Source: Catalimonadaceae bacterium JC749 (GTDB lineage Bacteria > Bacteroidota > Bacteroidia > Cytophagales > Cyclobacteriaceae). Taken from it: 64,000 nucleotides of DNA. The stretch spans positions 372,001 through 436,000 of the forward strand of contig JAJNNC010000005.1 in assembly GCA_021730635.1 (NCBI GenBank), read 5' to 3'. The notes beneath the pieces are model-generated. The model ran no database searches, was not told where the DNA came from, and saw only the letters and a program-made list of their open reading frames with translations. Both the position numbers and the translations under genes were made by a program. Below, piece after piece: positions 36,547 to 45,513 of this stretch. The first letter of the stretch is position 1. Every line of letters starts with the position of its first letter.

Positions 36547-37842
36547 ATGCGTCTGACCTTTATCTATAAAATAAGTTGTCTCCTGCTGCTGTGTCTGTGC
36601 CTTTCTTTCCTGGCAGAAGCACAGTTTACGCTGAAAGGCGAAATCAGGCCCAGAGCAGAGTTGAGAGATGGCTTTAAAACACTCAATACGCAAAGCAGTA
36701 CCCCTGCCTTTTTCATCGAACAGAGATCCCGTCTGTCAATGGCTTATCAAAATGAGAAATTGGGATTTCAGTTTACACTGCAGGACGTACGCATTTGGGG
36801 CAACGCCGCACAGATTTATAAAAACGATCCGGCCTTGACCAACCTCTATGAGGCCTGGGGAGAATATCGGTTTTCTACCAACACTACACTCCGCGTGGGC
36901 CGGCAAGCCCTGGATTATGATAATGCCCGCTTTCTGGGCGACCTGGACTGGGCACAACAGGGGAGAAGCCATGATGCGGTAAGGTTGATCTATACCGACA
37001 GTGCCGAATTCGCTTTTCATGCGGGGGCTGCCTTCAACCAGCAGGTACCTTTCGAGCCAGGGCAGTTAGCAGGCACCTTCTACGAAGGGGTAGATAACTA
37101 CAAAACAATGCAGTATGTGTGGTTTCATAAGGATTGGGCTTCCGCCAAAGCATCCTGGCTCATATTTAACGATGGCAGACAACGCCCTGACTCTACAGTG
37201 GCCTTTCGACAAACTTATGGTTTTATAGGAGAGAAAAAGTGGGGAACCGTCAGCCTGGGCAGTGAACTTTACTACCAGGGTGGAAAAGATCCGGCGGGAA
37301 AATCAGTCAGTGCCTGGCTGGCAGCGGTGAATGTCACATTTCCTACAGCCATAGCCCCTATTACTGCCGGAGTGGATTATGTATCGGGTACGAACCCTGA
37401 AGATACGGACAACAAGGCTTTCAACCCTCTGTACGGTACCAATCATAAATTTTATGGCTTTATGGACTATTTCTACGTAGGCAACAACCATGGCCAGAAT
37501 GGAAATACTGCGGGACTGATCGACTACTATATACAATCTAAATTTAAACTGGGTGCAAAAGCAGCCCTGATTACCCACTTGCACCATTTTCAGTCACCCA
37601 CGAAAATTTATGCCCAGGAAGGTTCGGGTGAAACCTCGGGTGAAACTCTATCGAGTGTACTGGGAGAAGAAATAGACCTGGTGTACAACCTCAACCTGAA
37701 TGATGAGGTCAATTTCAAACTGGGGTATTCTCATTTGTTTTCCACCCAATCGCTGGAAGCTTTGAAAGGAAAAGATCGTCAGGGCATAAATCATTGGGCC
37801 TGGGCAATGCTAACTTTCCAGCCTACTTTATTTACCAAGTAA
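36547..37842 (+). CDS. alginate-export-family outer-membrane porin
   Basis: A 431-aa outer-membrane beta-barrel protein. A signal peptide ends near FLAEA-Q (about residue 26), followed by FTLKGEIRPRAELRDGFKT, the entry of the alginate_exp (AlgE-like) family. LRVGRQALDYDNARFLGDLDW (about 115-135) is the family's best conserved part. In Bacteroidota such porins often sit beside nitrate genes, as here, 79 bases before the NarK-like transporter. The likely role is anion (nitrate/nitrite) passage; alginate export is improbable because no alginate gene is nearby. Confidence 0.82.
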   Translation: MRLTFIYKISCLLLLCLCLSFLAEAQFTLKGEIRPRAELRDGFKTLNTQSSTPAFFIEQRSRLSMAYQNEKLGFQFTLQDVRIWGNAAQIYKNDPALTNLYEAWGEYRFSTNTTLRVGRQALDYDNARFLGDLDWAQQGRSHDAVRLIYTDSAEFAFHAGAAFNQQVPFEPGQLAGTFYEGVDNYKTMQYVWFHKDWASAKASWLIFNDGRQRPDSTVAFRQTYGFIGEKKWGTVSLGSELYYQGGKDPAGKSVSAWLAAVNVTFPTAIAPITAGVDYVSGTNPEDTDNKAFNPLYGTNHKFYGFMDYFYVGNNHGQNGNTAGLIDYYIQSKFKLGAKAALITHLHHFQSPTKIYAQEGSGETSGETLSSVLGEEIDLVYNLNLNDEVNFKLGYSHLFSTQSLEALKGKDRQGINHWAWAMLTFQPTLFTK

Positions 37843-37852
37843 AATTACGTAA
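37843..37852. promoter_or_regulatory. AATTACGTAA site before the transporter gene
   Basis: A ten-base exact match to the core of the palindrome upstream of the porin. It overlaps the last base of that gene's stop region and lies 69 bases before the transporter start. Confidence 0.4.
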
Positions 37853-37921
37853 AAACATTTTTGTCAAGATTTCCTGAACAGGAAAAAAGGAACCTGTTTG
37901 TTTTATTCAAATCATCTGATC

Positions 37922-39274
37922 ATGAAAAAATTATCTGGAAAAGCTACTTCTATTCGTTTACTGAGTCTGAAAACAATCAACATGCGAACCTTTCACCTGA
38001 CCTGGTTCGCCTTTTTCCTCTGTTTTTTTGGCTGGTTTGGCATTGCTCCCCTGATGGCGATTGTGCGGGAAGAACTAGACCTGACCAAAGCACAGATCGG
38101 AAATATCATCATTTCTTCGGTAGCCATCACGGTGTTCGCTCGCCTGGCCATCGGTTGGCTGTGCGATAAAATAGGTCCCAGAATCACGTACACCTATTTG
38201 CTGATCTTAGGCTCTATTCCTGTCATGTTGATCGGACTGAGCAATAGTTATGAGTCGTTTCTGATGTTCCGGCTGGCCATTGGCGTGATTGGCGCTTCTT
38301 TCGTCATTACCCAATACCACACTTCCATCATGTTTGCGCCCAATGTGGTAGGCACCGCTAACGCGACCACTGCCGGTTGGGGTAACCTGGGCGGAGGTGT
38401 GACGCAAATGGTGATGCCCCTGATTTTTGCGGCATTTGTCGGTCTGGGCTTTCTGGACACCACCGCCTGGCGTTATGCCATGGTAGTACCCGGTATTGCC
38501 TTGATTATCACCGGTATTCTGTACTATAAGTTTACGACCGACTATCCGGCAGGAAACCTGAAGGATCTGAAAAAAAATGATCCTGATTTTGCGGCCAAAA
38601 GTAAAGACAGTAAAGGCGCTTTCTGGAAGGCGCTTAAAGACCCTCGAGTGTGGGCTTTATTCGTCATTTACGGAGCGTGTTTCGGCGTAGAGCTAACCAT
38701 CAACAATATTGCCGCGATTTATTACCACGATTATTTCAACCTGGACCTGAAAATGGCGGGATTGATCGCCGGTTTATTTGGACTGATGAACATTTTTGCC
38801 CGTTCACTGGGGGGTGTCTTTGGCGACAAAGCCGGTATCAAATGGGGCCTGAAAGGAAGAGTAGTCTTTTTAGGGATTGTATTGTTGTGTGAAGGACTGG
38901 CACTCATCCTCTTCTCTAAAATGGCAGTGCTTCCCATGGCGATCATCGCCATGATAGTGTTCAGCCTCTTTGTGCAGATGTCTGAAGGAGCGACCTATTC
39001 TGTGGTGCCTTTTATCAATAAAAAAGCGATTGGTGTGGTATCAGGGATAGTAGGAGCTGGGGGTAATGCCGGTGCGGTAGCTGCCGGGTTTCTCTTTAAA
39101 TCCGAATCGCTCACTTATCCGGAGGCGCTGTCCATCATGGGTATCATCGTAGTATTGGTTTCCGGACTGTCAATGGTCGTACGATTCTCTACTGCCGCTG
39201 AAGTAGAAGCACAGGTAGAAATGGAATATGCCCTGGCCGATAAGAAAGCAGTATTAGAGCCTGTCAATGTCTAA
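37922..39274 (+). CDS. narK: NarK-type nitrate/nitrite MFS transporter
   Basis: A 450-aa inner-membrane protein with twelve predicted segments. It has MRTFHLTWFAFFLCFFGWFG (about residues 21-40), the NarK N-terminal signature. MFS loop 2-3 is RLAIGWLCDKIGPR (about 79), and the Gly-rich nitrate signature appears as GWGNLGGGVTQ (about 152) and SGIVGAGGNAGAVAAG (about 370). It should import nitrate for the reductase encoded next. I start at Met 37922; a Met at 37898 is also in frame. It lies between porin and reductase genes. Confidence 0.93.
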   Translation: MKKLSGKATSIRLLSLKTINMRTFHLTWFAFFLCFFGWFGIAPLMAIVREELDLTKAQIGNIIISSVAITVFARLAIGWLCDKIGPRITYTYLLILGSIPVMLIGLSNSYESFLMFRLAIGVIGASFVITQYHTSIMFAPNVVGTANATTAGWGNLGGGVTQMVMPLIFAAFVGLGFLDTTAWRYAMVVPGIALIITGILYYKFTTDYPAGNLKDLKKNDPDFAAKSKDSKGAFWKALKDPRVWALFVIYGACFGVELTINNIAAIYYHDYFNLDLKMAGLIAGLFGLMNIFARSLGGVFGDKAGIKWGLKGRVVFLGIVLLCEGLALILFSKMAVLPMAIIAMIVFSLFVQMSEGATYSVVPFINKKAIGVVSGIVGAGGNAGAVAAGFLFKSESLTYPEALSIMGIIVVLVSGLSMVVRFSTAAEVEAQVEMEYALADKKAVLEPVNV

Positions 39275-39279
39275 AGGTA

Positions 39280-39329
39280 GGCATCAGAAGTCAGCATAGC
39301 TAACTGCTAGGGACTGTCTTCTGTATGCC
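39280..39329 (+). other. imperfect long hairpin between transporter and reductase genes
   Basis: GGCATCAGAAG (39280-39290) can pair with CTTCTGTATGCC (39318-39329) with one bulge, and inner AGTC-AGCA / TGCT-GGGACT segments extend the stem. It begins six bases after the transporter stop. There is no T run, so it may stabilise or process mRNA more than terminate it. Confidence 0.45.
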
Positions 39330-39400
39330 CATCCTCAACATCAATCAATACGATTGACAATGAAAATGAATAGAGAATGAAGAATGTAAAGTGTAAACAG

Positions 39401-39557
39401 TAAATCAACTCACCATTCACCATTCAAACACTCAACATTCATCATTCAAAATTTAACATTCATCATTCAACCCTCAACATTTACCATTCAACATTCATCA
39501 TTTATCATTCAACATTAAAAATTAAACATTAACCATTCACCCTTCAATCACACACTC
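39401..39557 (+). repeat. G-free CATTCA tract forming the 5' leader of the nitrate reductase gene
   Basis: Not one G occurs on the plus strand from 39401 until the G of the start codon at 39560. The sequence is made of CATTCA, CATCATTCA and CATTAA variants. Immediately before it, 39361-39397 is C-free and reads like the reverse complement of the same repeat (GAATGAAGAATG). There is no Shine-Dalgarno sequence. Confidence 0.85.
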
Positions 39558-42500
39558 ATGACTCAACCCTCGACCTTTCGTACAACCTGTTCCTATTGTG
39601 GGGTAGGCTGTGGTATCCTGGTCAACAAAGACCGGCAAGGAAAAGTGACGGTGACAGGCGATCCGGAGCATCCTGTCAACCGGGGTATGCTTTGTTCTAA
39701 GGGAATGAACCTGCACTATGTGGTGGAAGATCGGAGCGACCGTCTGCTGTATCCTCAGATGCGTTGGAGCCGGTCGAGTCCGATGCAGCGGGTGAACTGG
39801 GATATGGCGCTGAACCGGGCAACGGCTGTCTTTAAGGCCATCATCCGGCAGTATGGTCCCGATGCGGTAGGCTTCTATGTCTCAGGGCAATGCCTGACGG
39901 AAGAATATTATATTGCCAATAAGCTTACCAAAGGTTTTCTGGGTACCAACAACATAGACACCAATTCACGCCTTTGTATGAGTTCGGCGGTAGCCGGCTA
40001 TAGCAAAACCTTAGGAGAAGATGCAGTGCCCATCGCCTACGAAGATATAGAACTGGCCGACTGTTTTTTTATTGCCGGAGCGAATCCGGCCTGGTGTCAT
40101 CCGATTTTATTTCGCCGGATAGAAAAGCATAAAGAACGGAATCCGGCGGTCAAAATGATCGTGGTAGACCCACGGAAAACGCAAACCTGTGCCCTGGCCG
40201 ACTTGCACTTACAGATACGGCCGGGAACTGATACAATACTGTACCATGCCATCGGTCGCTGTCTGATAGAGCAGGGCGATATTGATCTTACTTTTATCAA
40301 AAATCATACAGACGGTTTTGAAGCCTATCGTCAGGAAGTGATGCAGATCACGCTGGCAGAAGCAGCTACTCTTTGTGATGTGCCGGAAGCTGATATCCGA
40401 AAAGCGGCTAGCATGATTGGTCAGGCCAAAGGTTTTCTGACCATGTGGGCCATGGGACTCAACCAAAGTGCCTCAGGGGTCAATAAAAATCTGGCGCTGA
40501 TAGACCTGAATCTCATTACCGGTCATATAGGCAAACCCGGTTCCGGTCCGTTTTCCCTTACAGGTCAGCCTAATGCCATGGGGGGACGGGAAGTAGGAGG
40601 GATGTCCAGCCTGCTGGCAGCCCACCGTAACCTGCTTGATCCTCAACAGCGACAGGAAGTAGCTGACTTCTGGGGGGTAGAGAAAATTCCGGCCACCCCG
40701 GGGTTAACAGCTACCCAGATGTTTGATGCTTTGCGGGAAGGTAAGATGAAAGCGATATGGATTGTCTGTACCAACCCGCTGGTAAGTTTGCCGGATGCCC
40801 GGATGGCAGAGGAAGCATTGAAAAAAGCTGCCTTTGTAATCGTACAGGACATTTCCAACCAGTCGGATACTTTAGCTTATGCAGACCTGGTGCTGCCTGC
40901 TGCCGGCTGGCTGGAAAAAGAAGGGACGATGACCAACTCCGAACGTCGGATCAGCTATCTGGAGAAAGCCATCGATCCGCCGGGAGAAGCGTTGCCCGAT
41001 GTGGAAATTTTGTGCCGATTTGCCCAGAAGATGGGCTTTCCCGGCTTTGACTACCCCCATGCAGGGGCTATTTATGCGGAACATGCCGCACTCACACAGG
41101 GTACGAACATTGACATCTCCGGCCTGAACTATGAAGTGCTCCAGAGAGAAGGAACCGTACAATGGCCCGTGCCGCATGCTAACCATCCGGGGACGCCCCG
41201 CCTGTTTACTGATAAAAAGTTTTTTACCCCTAACCAAAGGGCTCAGATACAGACCAGCGGTCCGGCGCATGAATCTGAACCAGTGACGCCGGCTTTTCCC
41301 CTGATCCTGACGACCGGACGTATCCGTGACCAGTGGCATACCATGACCCGCACAGGTAAGGTAAAGAAGTTGAAGCAGCATATCAGTCAGCCCTTTGTGG
41401 AGATGCATCCGGACGATGCCCGCGCCAGGAATATCCGGGAAGAGGAGGTAGTGGTTATCCGAAACCGGCGGGGAGAAGTGAGATTAAAAGCCAAACTGAC
41501 CAACGATATCAAGCCGGGCGTTGTGTTTCTGCCCATGCATTGGGGCAAGATCTTGCAGCAGGACTTTAGCAGGGCTAACAACCTGACGCAGAATGTGTAT
41601 GATCCGGTTTCTAAAGAACCTGACTTTAAATTTTCAGCAGTACAGGTAGAAAAATACCGGAAAGAAAAACAAAAAATCATTGTCGTAGGAGCCGGGGCTG
41701 CTGCCTATCGTTTTATCAACACTTACCGGGAGCTGAATGAGGTAGATGAAATTCATGTTTTTTCCAAAGAAAAATATCCTTTCTATAACCGGGTGTTGCT
41801 GCCCGAGTATCTGAATGAACACCTGCGCTGGGAAGATCTGCTCAAATTCAAAACCTGGGAAGAATTTGAAAAACTGAATGTATTTCTGCATCCGGACAGA
41901 GCCATCAATGCCATCGACCGGGAAAACAAAACCGTGACCGATGCCCACGGACAGCAACATACGTATGACCTGCTGGTGCTGGCCACGGGTAGCCGTGCTT
42001 TCGTGCCTTCCGATGTACCCATGCATTATCCCGGGATATTTACCATGCGAAACCGTGAAAATGCAGACCAGCTTCGAGCCTATCTGCCTCCAAACAGCCA
42101 TGTGCTCATCGTAGGAGGGGGGTTGCTGGGGTTAGAGCTGGCGGCAGCCTTCAGTGAGATTCAGGTGCAGGTGACCATCGTACAGCTGGCTTCCCGCCTG
42201 ATGGAACGTCAACTGGATACTACGGCCAGTATGTTGCTGCGAGAGAAAGTGGAAGAGATGGGCATACAGTTGCAGATGAACGATCAGGTGCAGCTGATAG
42301 AACCTCACGAACCGCACCAGCCGCTTCAGGTACGTTTGAAAAGCGGCAAAGCGCTCACGTGTCATGCTGTGGTCTATGCGATAGGTACCAGACCCAATAT
42401 TGAGATGGCACAGGCAGCGCAGCTGGCTTGTGGCCGTGGTGTACAGGTGAATGACTATCTGCAGACTTCCGATCCATCCATCTTTGCGCTGGGAGAAATT

Positions 42501-43082
42501 GCGGAACACCGGGAAAAACTGATGGGGATCACGGCTGCCGCTGAACAACAGGCCGACACGGCCGCCCGCTTTATCGCTGGCGATTTGCTAAGTCTCTATC
42601 ACGGTTCGGTCCCTATGAATATTCTCAAGTTTTCTCATCTGGACCTGTGTTCTATCGGTATCCCGGAGATTCCTCACCAACACCGGGAAGAATATGAGGA
42701 AATTGTGTTCCTCGACAGATCAAAGGCTTATTATAAAAAGTGTATTATTCATCAAGACAGGTTGGTAGGAGCGGTATTGCTAGGCGATAAATCAGAATTT
42801 GCTGAGTTCAAAAGTCTGATAGAGAACCAAACAGAGCTGGGGGAAAAGCGAGAACAACTCCTCCGCAGTGGAAAACCGGGGAAAGCGGCCATTGGAAAAA
42901 TTGTTTGTTCCTGTGGGAATGTGGGCAAAGGCAATCTGCTGGAAGCCATCCAGAGCGGATCGCACCAACTTCATACCCTCTGCCAGGCAACAGGTGCCGG
43001 GTTAGGCTGTGGAAGCTGCAAGCCGGAAGTGAAAGCCCTGCTGGAAGAAACCCTGAACAGCGAGCCGGTTTCCATGCCATAG
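39558..43082 (+). CDS. nasA: assimilatory nitrate reductase fused to an FAD/NAD(P)H and [2Fe-2S] module
   Basis: A 1174-aa cytoplasmic enzyme. The N-terminal 4Fe-4S cysteines are C11, C14, C18 and C46. The NasA-type Mo-bis-MGD domain has the probable Mo ligand in NSRLCMSSAV (C140), and the molydopterin-binding C-terminal subdomain ends near residue 695. A NirB/NasC-like pyridine-nucleotide-disulfide module follows, with FAD fold IIVVGAGAAAY (about 707) and NAD fold VLIVGGGLLGLELAAAF (about 848). A BFD-like [2Fe-2S] domain with CSC and ATGAGLGCGSCKP closes the protein (about 1117-1160). Electrons would pass from NAD(P)H to nitrate in one chain. It has no Tat signal. Confidence 0.93.
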   Translation: MTQPSTFRTTCSYCGVGCGILVNKDRQGKVTVTGDPEHPVNRGMLCSKGMNLHYVVEDRSDRLLYPQMRWSRSSPMQRVNWDMALNRATAVFKAIIRQYGPDAVGFYVSGQCLTEEYYIANKLTKGFLGTNNIDTNSRLCMSSAVAGYSKTLGEDAVPIAYEDIELADCFFIAGANPAWCHPILFRRIEKHKERNPAVKMIVVDPRKTQTCALADLHLQIRPGTDTILYHAIGRCLIEQGDIDLTFIKNHTDGFEAYRQEVMQITLAEAATLCDVPEADIRKAASMIGQAKGFLTMWAMGLNQSASGVNKNLALIDLNLITGHIGKPGSGPFSLTGQPNAMGGREVGGMSSLLAAHRNLLDPQQRQEVADFWGVEKIPATPGLTATQMFDALREGKMKAIWIVCTNPLVSLPDARMAEEALKKAAFVIVQDISNQSDTLAYADLVLPAAGWLEKEGTMTNSERRISYLEKAIDPPGEALPDVEILCRFAQKMGFPGFDYPHAGAIYAEHAALTQGTNIDISGLNYEVLQREGTVQWPVPHANHPGTPRLFTDKKFFTPNQRAQIQTSGPAHESEPVTPAFPLILTTGRIRDQWHTMTRTGKVKKLKQHISQPFVEMHPDDARARNIREEEVVVIRNRRGEVRLKAKLTNDIKPGVVFLPMHWGKILQQDFSRANNLTQNVYDPVSKEPDFKFSAVQVEKYRKEKQKIIVVGAGAAAYRFINTYRELNEVDEIHVFSKEKYPFYNRVLLPEYLNEHLRWEDLLKFKTWEEFEKLNVFLHPDRAINAIDRENKTVTDAHGQQHTYDLLVLATGSRAFVPSDVPMHYPGIFTMRNRENADQLRAYLPPNSHVLIVGGGLLGLELAAAFSEIQVQVTIVQLASRLMERQLDTTASMLLREKVEEMGIQLQMNDQVQLIEPHEPHQPLQVRLKSGKALTCHAVVYAIGTRPNIEMAQAAQLACGRGVQVNDYLQTSDPSIFALGEIAEHREKLMGITAAAEQQADTAARFIAGDLLSLYHGSVPMNILKFSHLDLCSIGIPEIPHQHREEYEEIVFLDRSKAYYKKCIIHQDRLVGAVLLGDKSEFAEFKSLIENQTELGEKREQLLRSGKPGKAAIGKIVCSCGNVGKGNLLEAIQSGSHQLHTLCQATGAGLGCGSCKPEVKALLEETLNSEPVSMP

Positions 43083-43194
43083 GCAGTGTGATGCCCAGGA
43101 TATAACCAAGGACATAACACTTTTCGGGGCTTCAGTACAGTCCTATGTTACACCTTCTGTACGGCAGCTTCCTTACCAACCAAAAAGGTAATGG

Positions 43195-43650
43195 CTATTG
43201 CATCACCTTAACACCAATAGCATTAGGACCTCTGGGGGTCATCTCCACCTCATACGTTACTTTGTCTCTTTCTTTGATGGGATCCACCAGGCTTTTGATA
43301 TGCACGAAAATACTCTCCTGCGTCTGCTGGTCTTTGATGAACCCATACCCTTTTGATTCATTGAAGAAGGTGATAATGCCTGTCCTCGTCGCTTCAGTAG
43401 GCTCGTCAGTTTCCTGCTTGGGAATTCCGATCTCTATATCTTCCTGCTTCACAGATTTCTTCTTGTTGGGGTCCGGAGGTGTGGAAGAAATATTGCCATT
43501 TTCATCTACATAGGCAATCATGTCTTCAAAGCTTTGCCCTTTTTTGGCATTTGCTTTTCGTTCTTCTTTCTTCTCTTTTTTGTCCTGTCTCTTTTTCAGT
43601 CGTTTCTTTTCATGTTCCTTTTTGTTAAATGTTTCTTGTGATTTACCCAT
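43195..43650 (-). CDS. cold-shock domain protein with Lys-rich N-terminal extension
   Basis: A 151-aa protein. The first about 38 residues are almost all Lys, Glu, Arg and Gln, followed by a linker. The C-terminal cold-shock domain (about residues 88-151) has GIITFFNESKGYGFIKD (RNP1) and ESIFVHIKSL (RNP2). It probably binds single-stranded RNA or DNA, and the charged extension may add nonspecific RNA contacts. Bacteroidota often carry such two-part proteins. It is convergent with the nitrate reductase gene. Confidence 0.9.
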   Translation of the reverse strand: MGKSQETFNKKEHEKKRLKKRQDKKEKKEERKANAKKGQSFEDMIAYVDENGNISSTPPDPNKKKSVKQEDIEIGIPKQETDEPTEATRTGIITFFNESKGYGFIKDQQTQESIFVHIKSLVDPIKERDKVTYEVEMTPRGPNAIGVKVMQ

Positions 43651-43694
43651 AGTTTATTTTTGTTTTATAATGATATGATGGCTTTTTTAATATG

Positions 43695-43919
43695 TTATTG
43701 TACTTCAGAGATATCTAAGTAATAGACTTTTCCTTTCTGAAAGAAATCTTCCGCATTAGGATTGTCTATCCAGATTTCGAGTTTTCCGACAGGGGGTGCC
43801 AGATTAAATTGGTTACTATCCACATCGTCTTCCGGGTCATTTCCGGACACACCTTTGAGATGAGCTATCAAAGAATTTTCCAACTTTCTAATTCCAGAAC
43901 AATAATATTTTGCGCGCAT
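43695..43919 (-). CDS. small protein of unknown function
   Basis: A 74-aa soluble protein starting MRAKYYCSGIRKLENS and ending in VYYLDISEVQ. The composition is balanced, with acidic GNDPEDDVDS in the middle, and the frame has no membrane segment. It lies 44 bases upstream of the cold-shock gene on the same strand, which supports its being a real gene. No family recognised. Confidence 0.55.
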   Translation of the reverse strand: MRAKYYCSGIRKLENSLIAHLKGVSGNDPEDDVDSNQFNLAPPVGKLEIWIDNPNAEDFFQKGKVYYLDISEVQ

Positions 43920-44170
43920 GCTATTATTTGTTTAGTGTTCCTATATTATTCGACATTTTAATGGTAAAATTAGTTTATTAAATTGAAAGTCTTTATCGCT
44001 TGACGTAATAGCTTTCTTATGGCTATGAAGATTTGGTACATGGGAGGTAGCCTGAAGGGTAACAGGCTATTGGAATCTTGGAGGTTAAATGCCTGTTCAT
44101 ATTAAACTCAGAGCTTCTTTTTCTCGTAAATGTGTTGGCCCCCTTAATACTACTACAAACCATAAATTCA

Positions 44171-45034
44171 ATGAAACAACTAAAGATCAGTAAGCAGATT
44201 ACCAACCGTGAAAGTCAATCGCTGGACAAGTATTTACAGGAGATAGGAAAAGTGGATTTAATCACCTCTGATGAAGAAGTGGAGCTGGCTAAGAGAATCA
44301 AAGAAGGTGACCAGAGAGCGCTTGAAAAGCTGGCGAAAGCCAATCTGCGATTTGTGGTTTCAGTAGCCAAGCAATACCAGAACCATGGCCTCACCCTGGG
44401 AGACCTCATCAATGAAGGGAACCTGGGACTAATCAAAGCAGCGCAGCGTTTTGATGAAACCCGTGGGTTTAAATTTATTTCTTATGCCGTGTGGTGGATT
44501 CGTCAGTCGATTATGCAGGCACTGGCAGAGCAATCCCGGATCGTACGACTTCCGCTGAACCGGGTCAGCTCTCTCACCAGAATTACCAGAACCTATTCTG
44601 AACTGGAGCAGAAGTTTCAGCGCGACCCTTCGGCAGAAGAGATCGCAGAAGGGCTGGAGATTACTGTAGAAGAGGTAGCCATGACCATGGAAAGTTCCGG
44701 GCGACACCTATCTATAGATGCCCCCTTTGTAAATGGAGAAGAAAATGGTTTACTGGATGTGCTGGAGAGTGAAAGTGATGAAAACCCTGATGCGGACCTG
44801 ATGATCGATTCGCTCCGAAGAGAGTTGGAGCGGGCGCTGGCGGCCCTCACCCAGAGAGAGTCGGATGTCATCGTGTCTTACTTTGGGCTGAACGGAGAAC
44901 AGGCCATGACACTGGAAGAAATAGGGAAGAAATATAACCTAACCCGGGAGCGTGTTCGACAGATCAAAGAGAGAGCGACCCGCAGACTCAGGCACAGTTC
45001 CCGCAGCAAATTGCTGAAGTCCTACCTGGGTTAA
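44171..45034 (+). CDS. rpoD: primary RNA polymerase sigma factor RpoD/SigA
   Basis: A 287-aa sigma-70 of the short Bacteroidota type that lacks the long region 1.1. [19 protein letters not shown] is the conserved start in this phylum, so I place the start at 44171; the longer frame to 44078 has unrelated hydrophobic residues. Region 2 shows [18 protein letters not shown] (about residues 80-97) and [15 protein letters not shown] (about 101-115). Region 4 has the helix-turn-helix [19 protein letters not shown] (about 250-268). It directs transcription of most genes from the TTTG / TAnnTTTG promoters of this phylum. Confidence 0.96.
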   Translation: MKQLKISKQITNRESQSLDKYLQEIGKVDLITSDEEVELAKRIKEGDQRALEKLAKANLRFVVSVAKQYQNHGLTLGDLINEGNLGLIKAAQRFDETRGFKFISYAVWWIRQSIMQALAEQSRIVRLPLNRVSSLTRITRTYSELEQKFQRDPSAEEIAEGLEITVEEVAMTMESSGRHLSIDAPFVNGEENGLLDVLESESDENPDADLMIDSLRRELERALAALTQRESDVIVSYFGLNGEQAMTLEEIGKKYNLTRERVRQIKERATRRLRHSSRSKLLKSYLG

Positions 45035-45209
45035 CCACTGCTTTTATCCTGCCTTTATGGCTGTTTGGATCGTTTGGCGTGAGCCAGGCTTCCCATACTT
45101 TTTTTTAAATTTCAGGGAGAGTTTACTTTTTTTTATACAAACATCGCTTACCTTTAGGCATCGCGAATCTTTTATATCACAATTTTCATTTTACACAAAC
45201 GTAACCTTT

Positions 45210-45383
45210 ATGAAAAGACACCAAGAACTCCGAAATCTGATAAGTTCAATTGAAGCTGACGCTAAGAAATTCTATGAAAGCGGTAATAAAGCAGCGGGTA
45301 CGCGTCTGCGAAAGGCTATGTTAGACATCAAAAAAATGGCGCAGGACATCCGTACCGAAGTATCGGAAATGAAAAAGAAGTAG
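45210..45383 (+). CDS. small histone H1-like (Hc1-type) protein
   Basis: A 57-aa basic protein starting MKRHQELRNLISSIEADAKK with C-terminal EVSEMKKK. About a quarter of its residues are Lys or Arg. It matches the short histone H1-like proteins found in many Bacteroidota, presumed to bind DNA or act in the nucleoid. The frame extends upstream to 45057, but that part is hydrophobic and low quality, and the family starts at this Met. Confidence 0.8.
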   Translation: MKRHQELRNLISSIEADAKKFYESGNKAAGTRLRKAMLDIKKMAQDIRTEVSEMKKK

Positions 45384-45513
45384 TCCTGAAGTAATAAGGC
45401 TGAAATTCTAAAGAAGGCAGCGAATCATGAAACAGCAGAGGATGGTGTTTTCCTGCCTTCAGGCCATAGGGCATGCCGTCATTTCCAGCGGAAAGCCCTT
45501 CTAAAATCAACCC

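Noticed and set aside
43083-43194. Terminator between the nitrate reductase and cold-shock genes
   Set aside because: Only a GTACAG/CTGTAC pairing with a 16-base loop and no T run was seen, which is too weak.
44078-44170. N-terminal extension of RpoD
   Set aside because: The extra residues are hydrophobic and unlike region 1 of any sigma factor, while the later Met matches the conserved start in this phylum.
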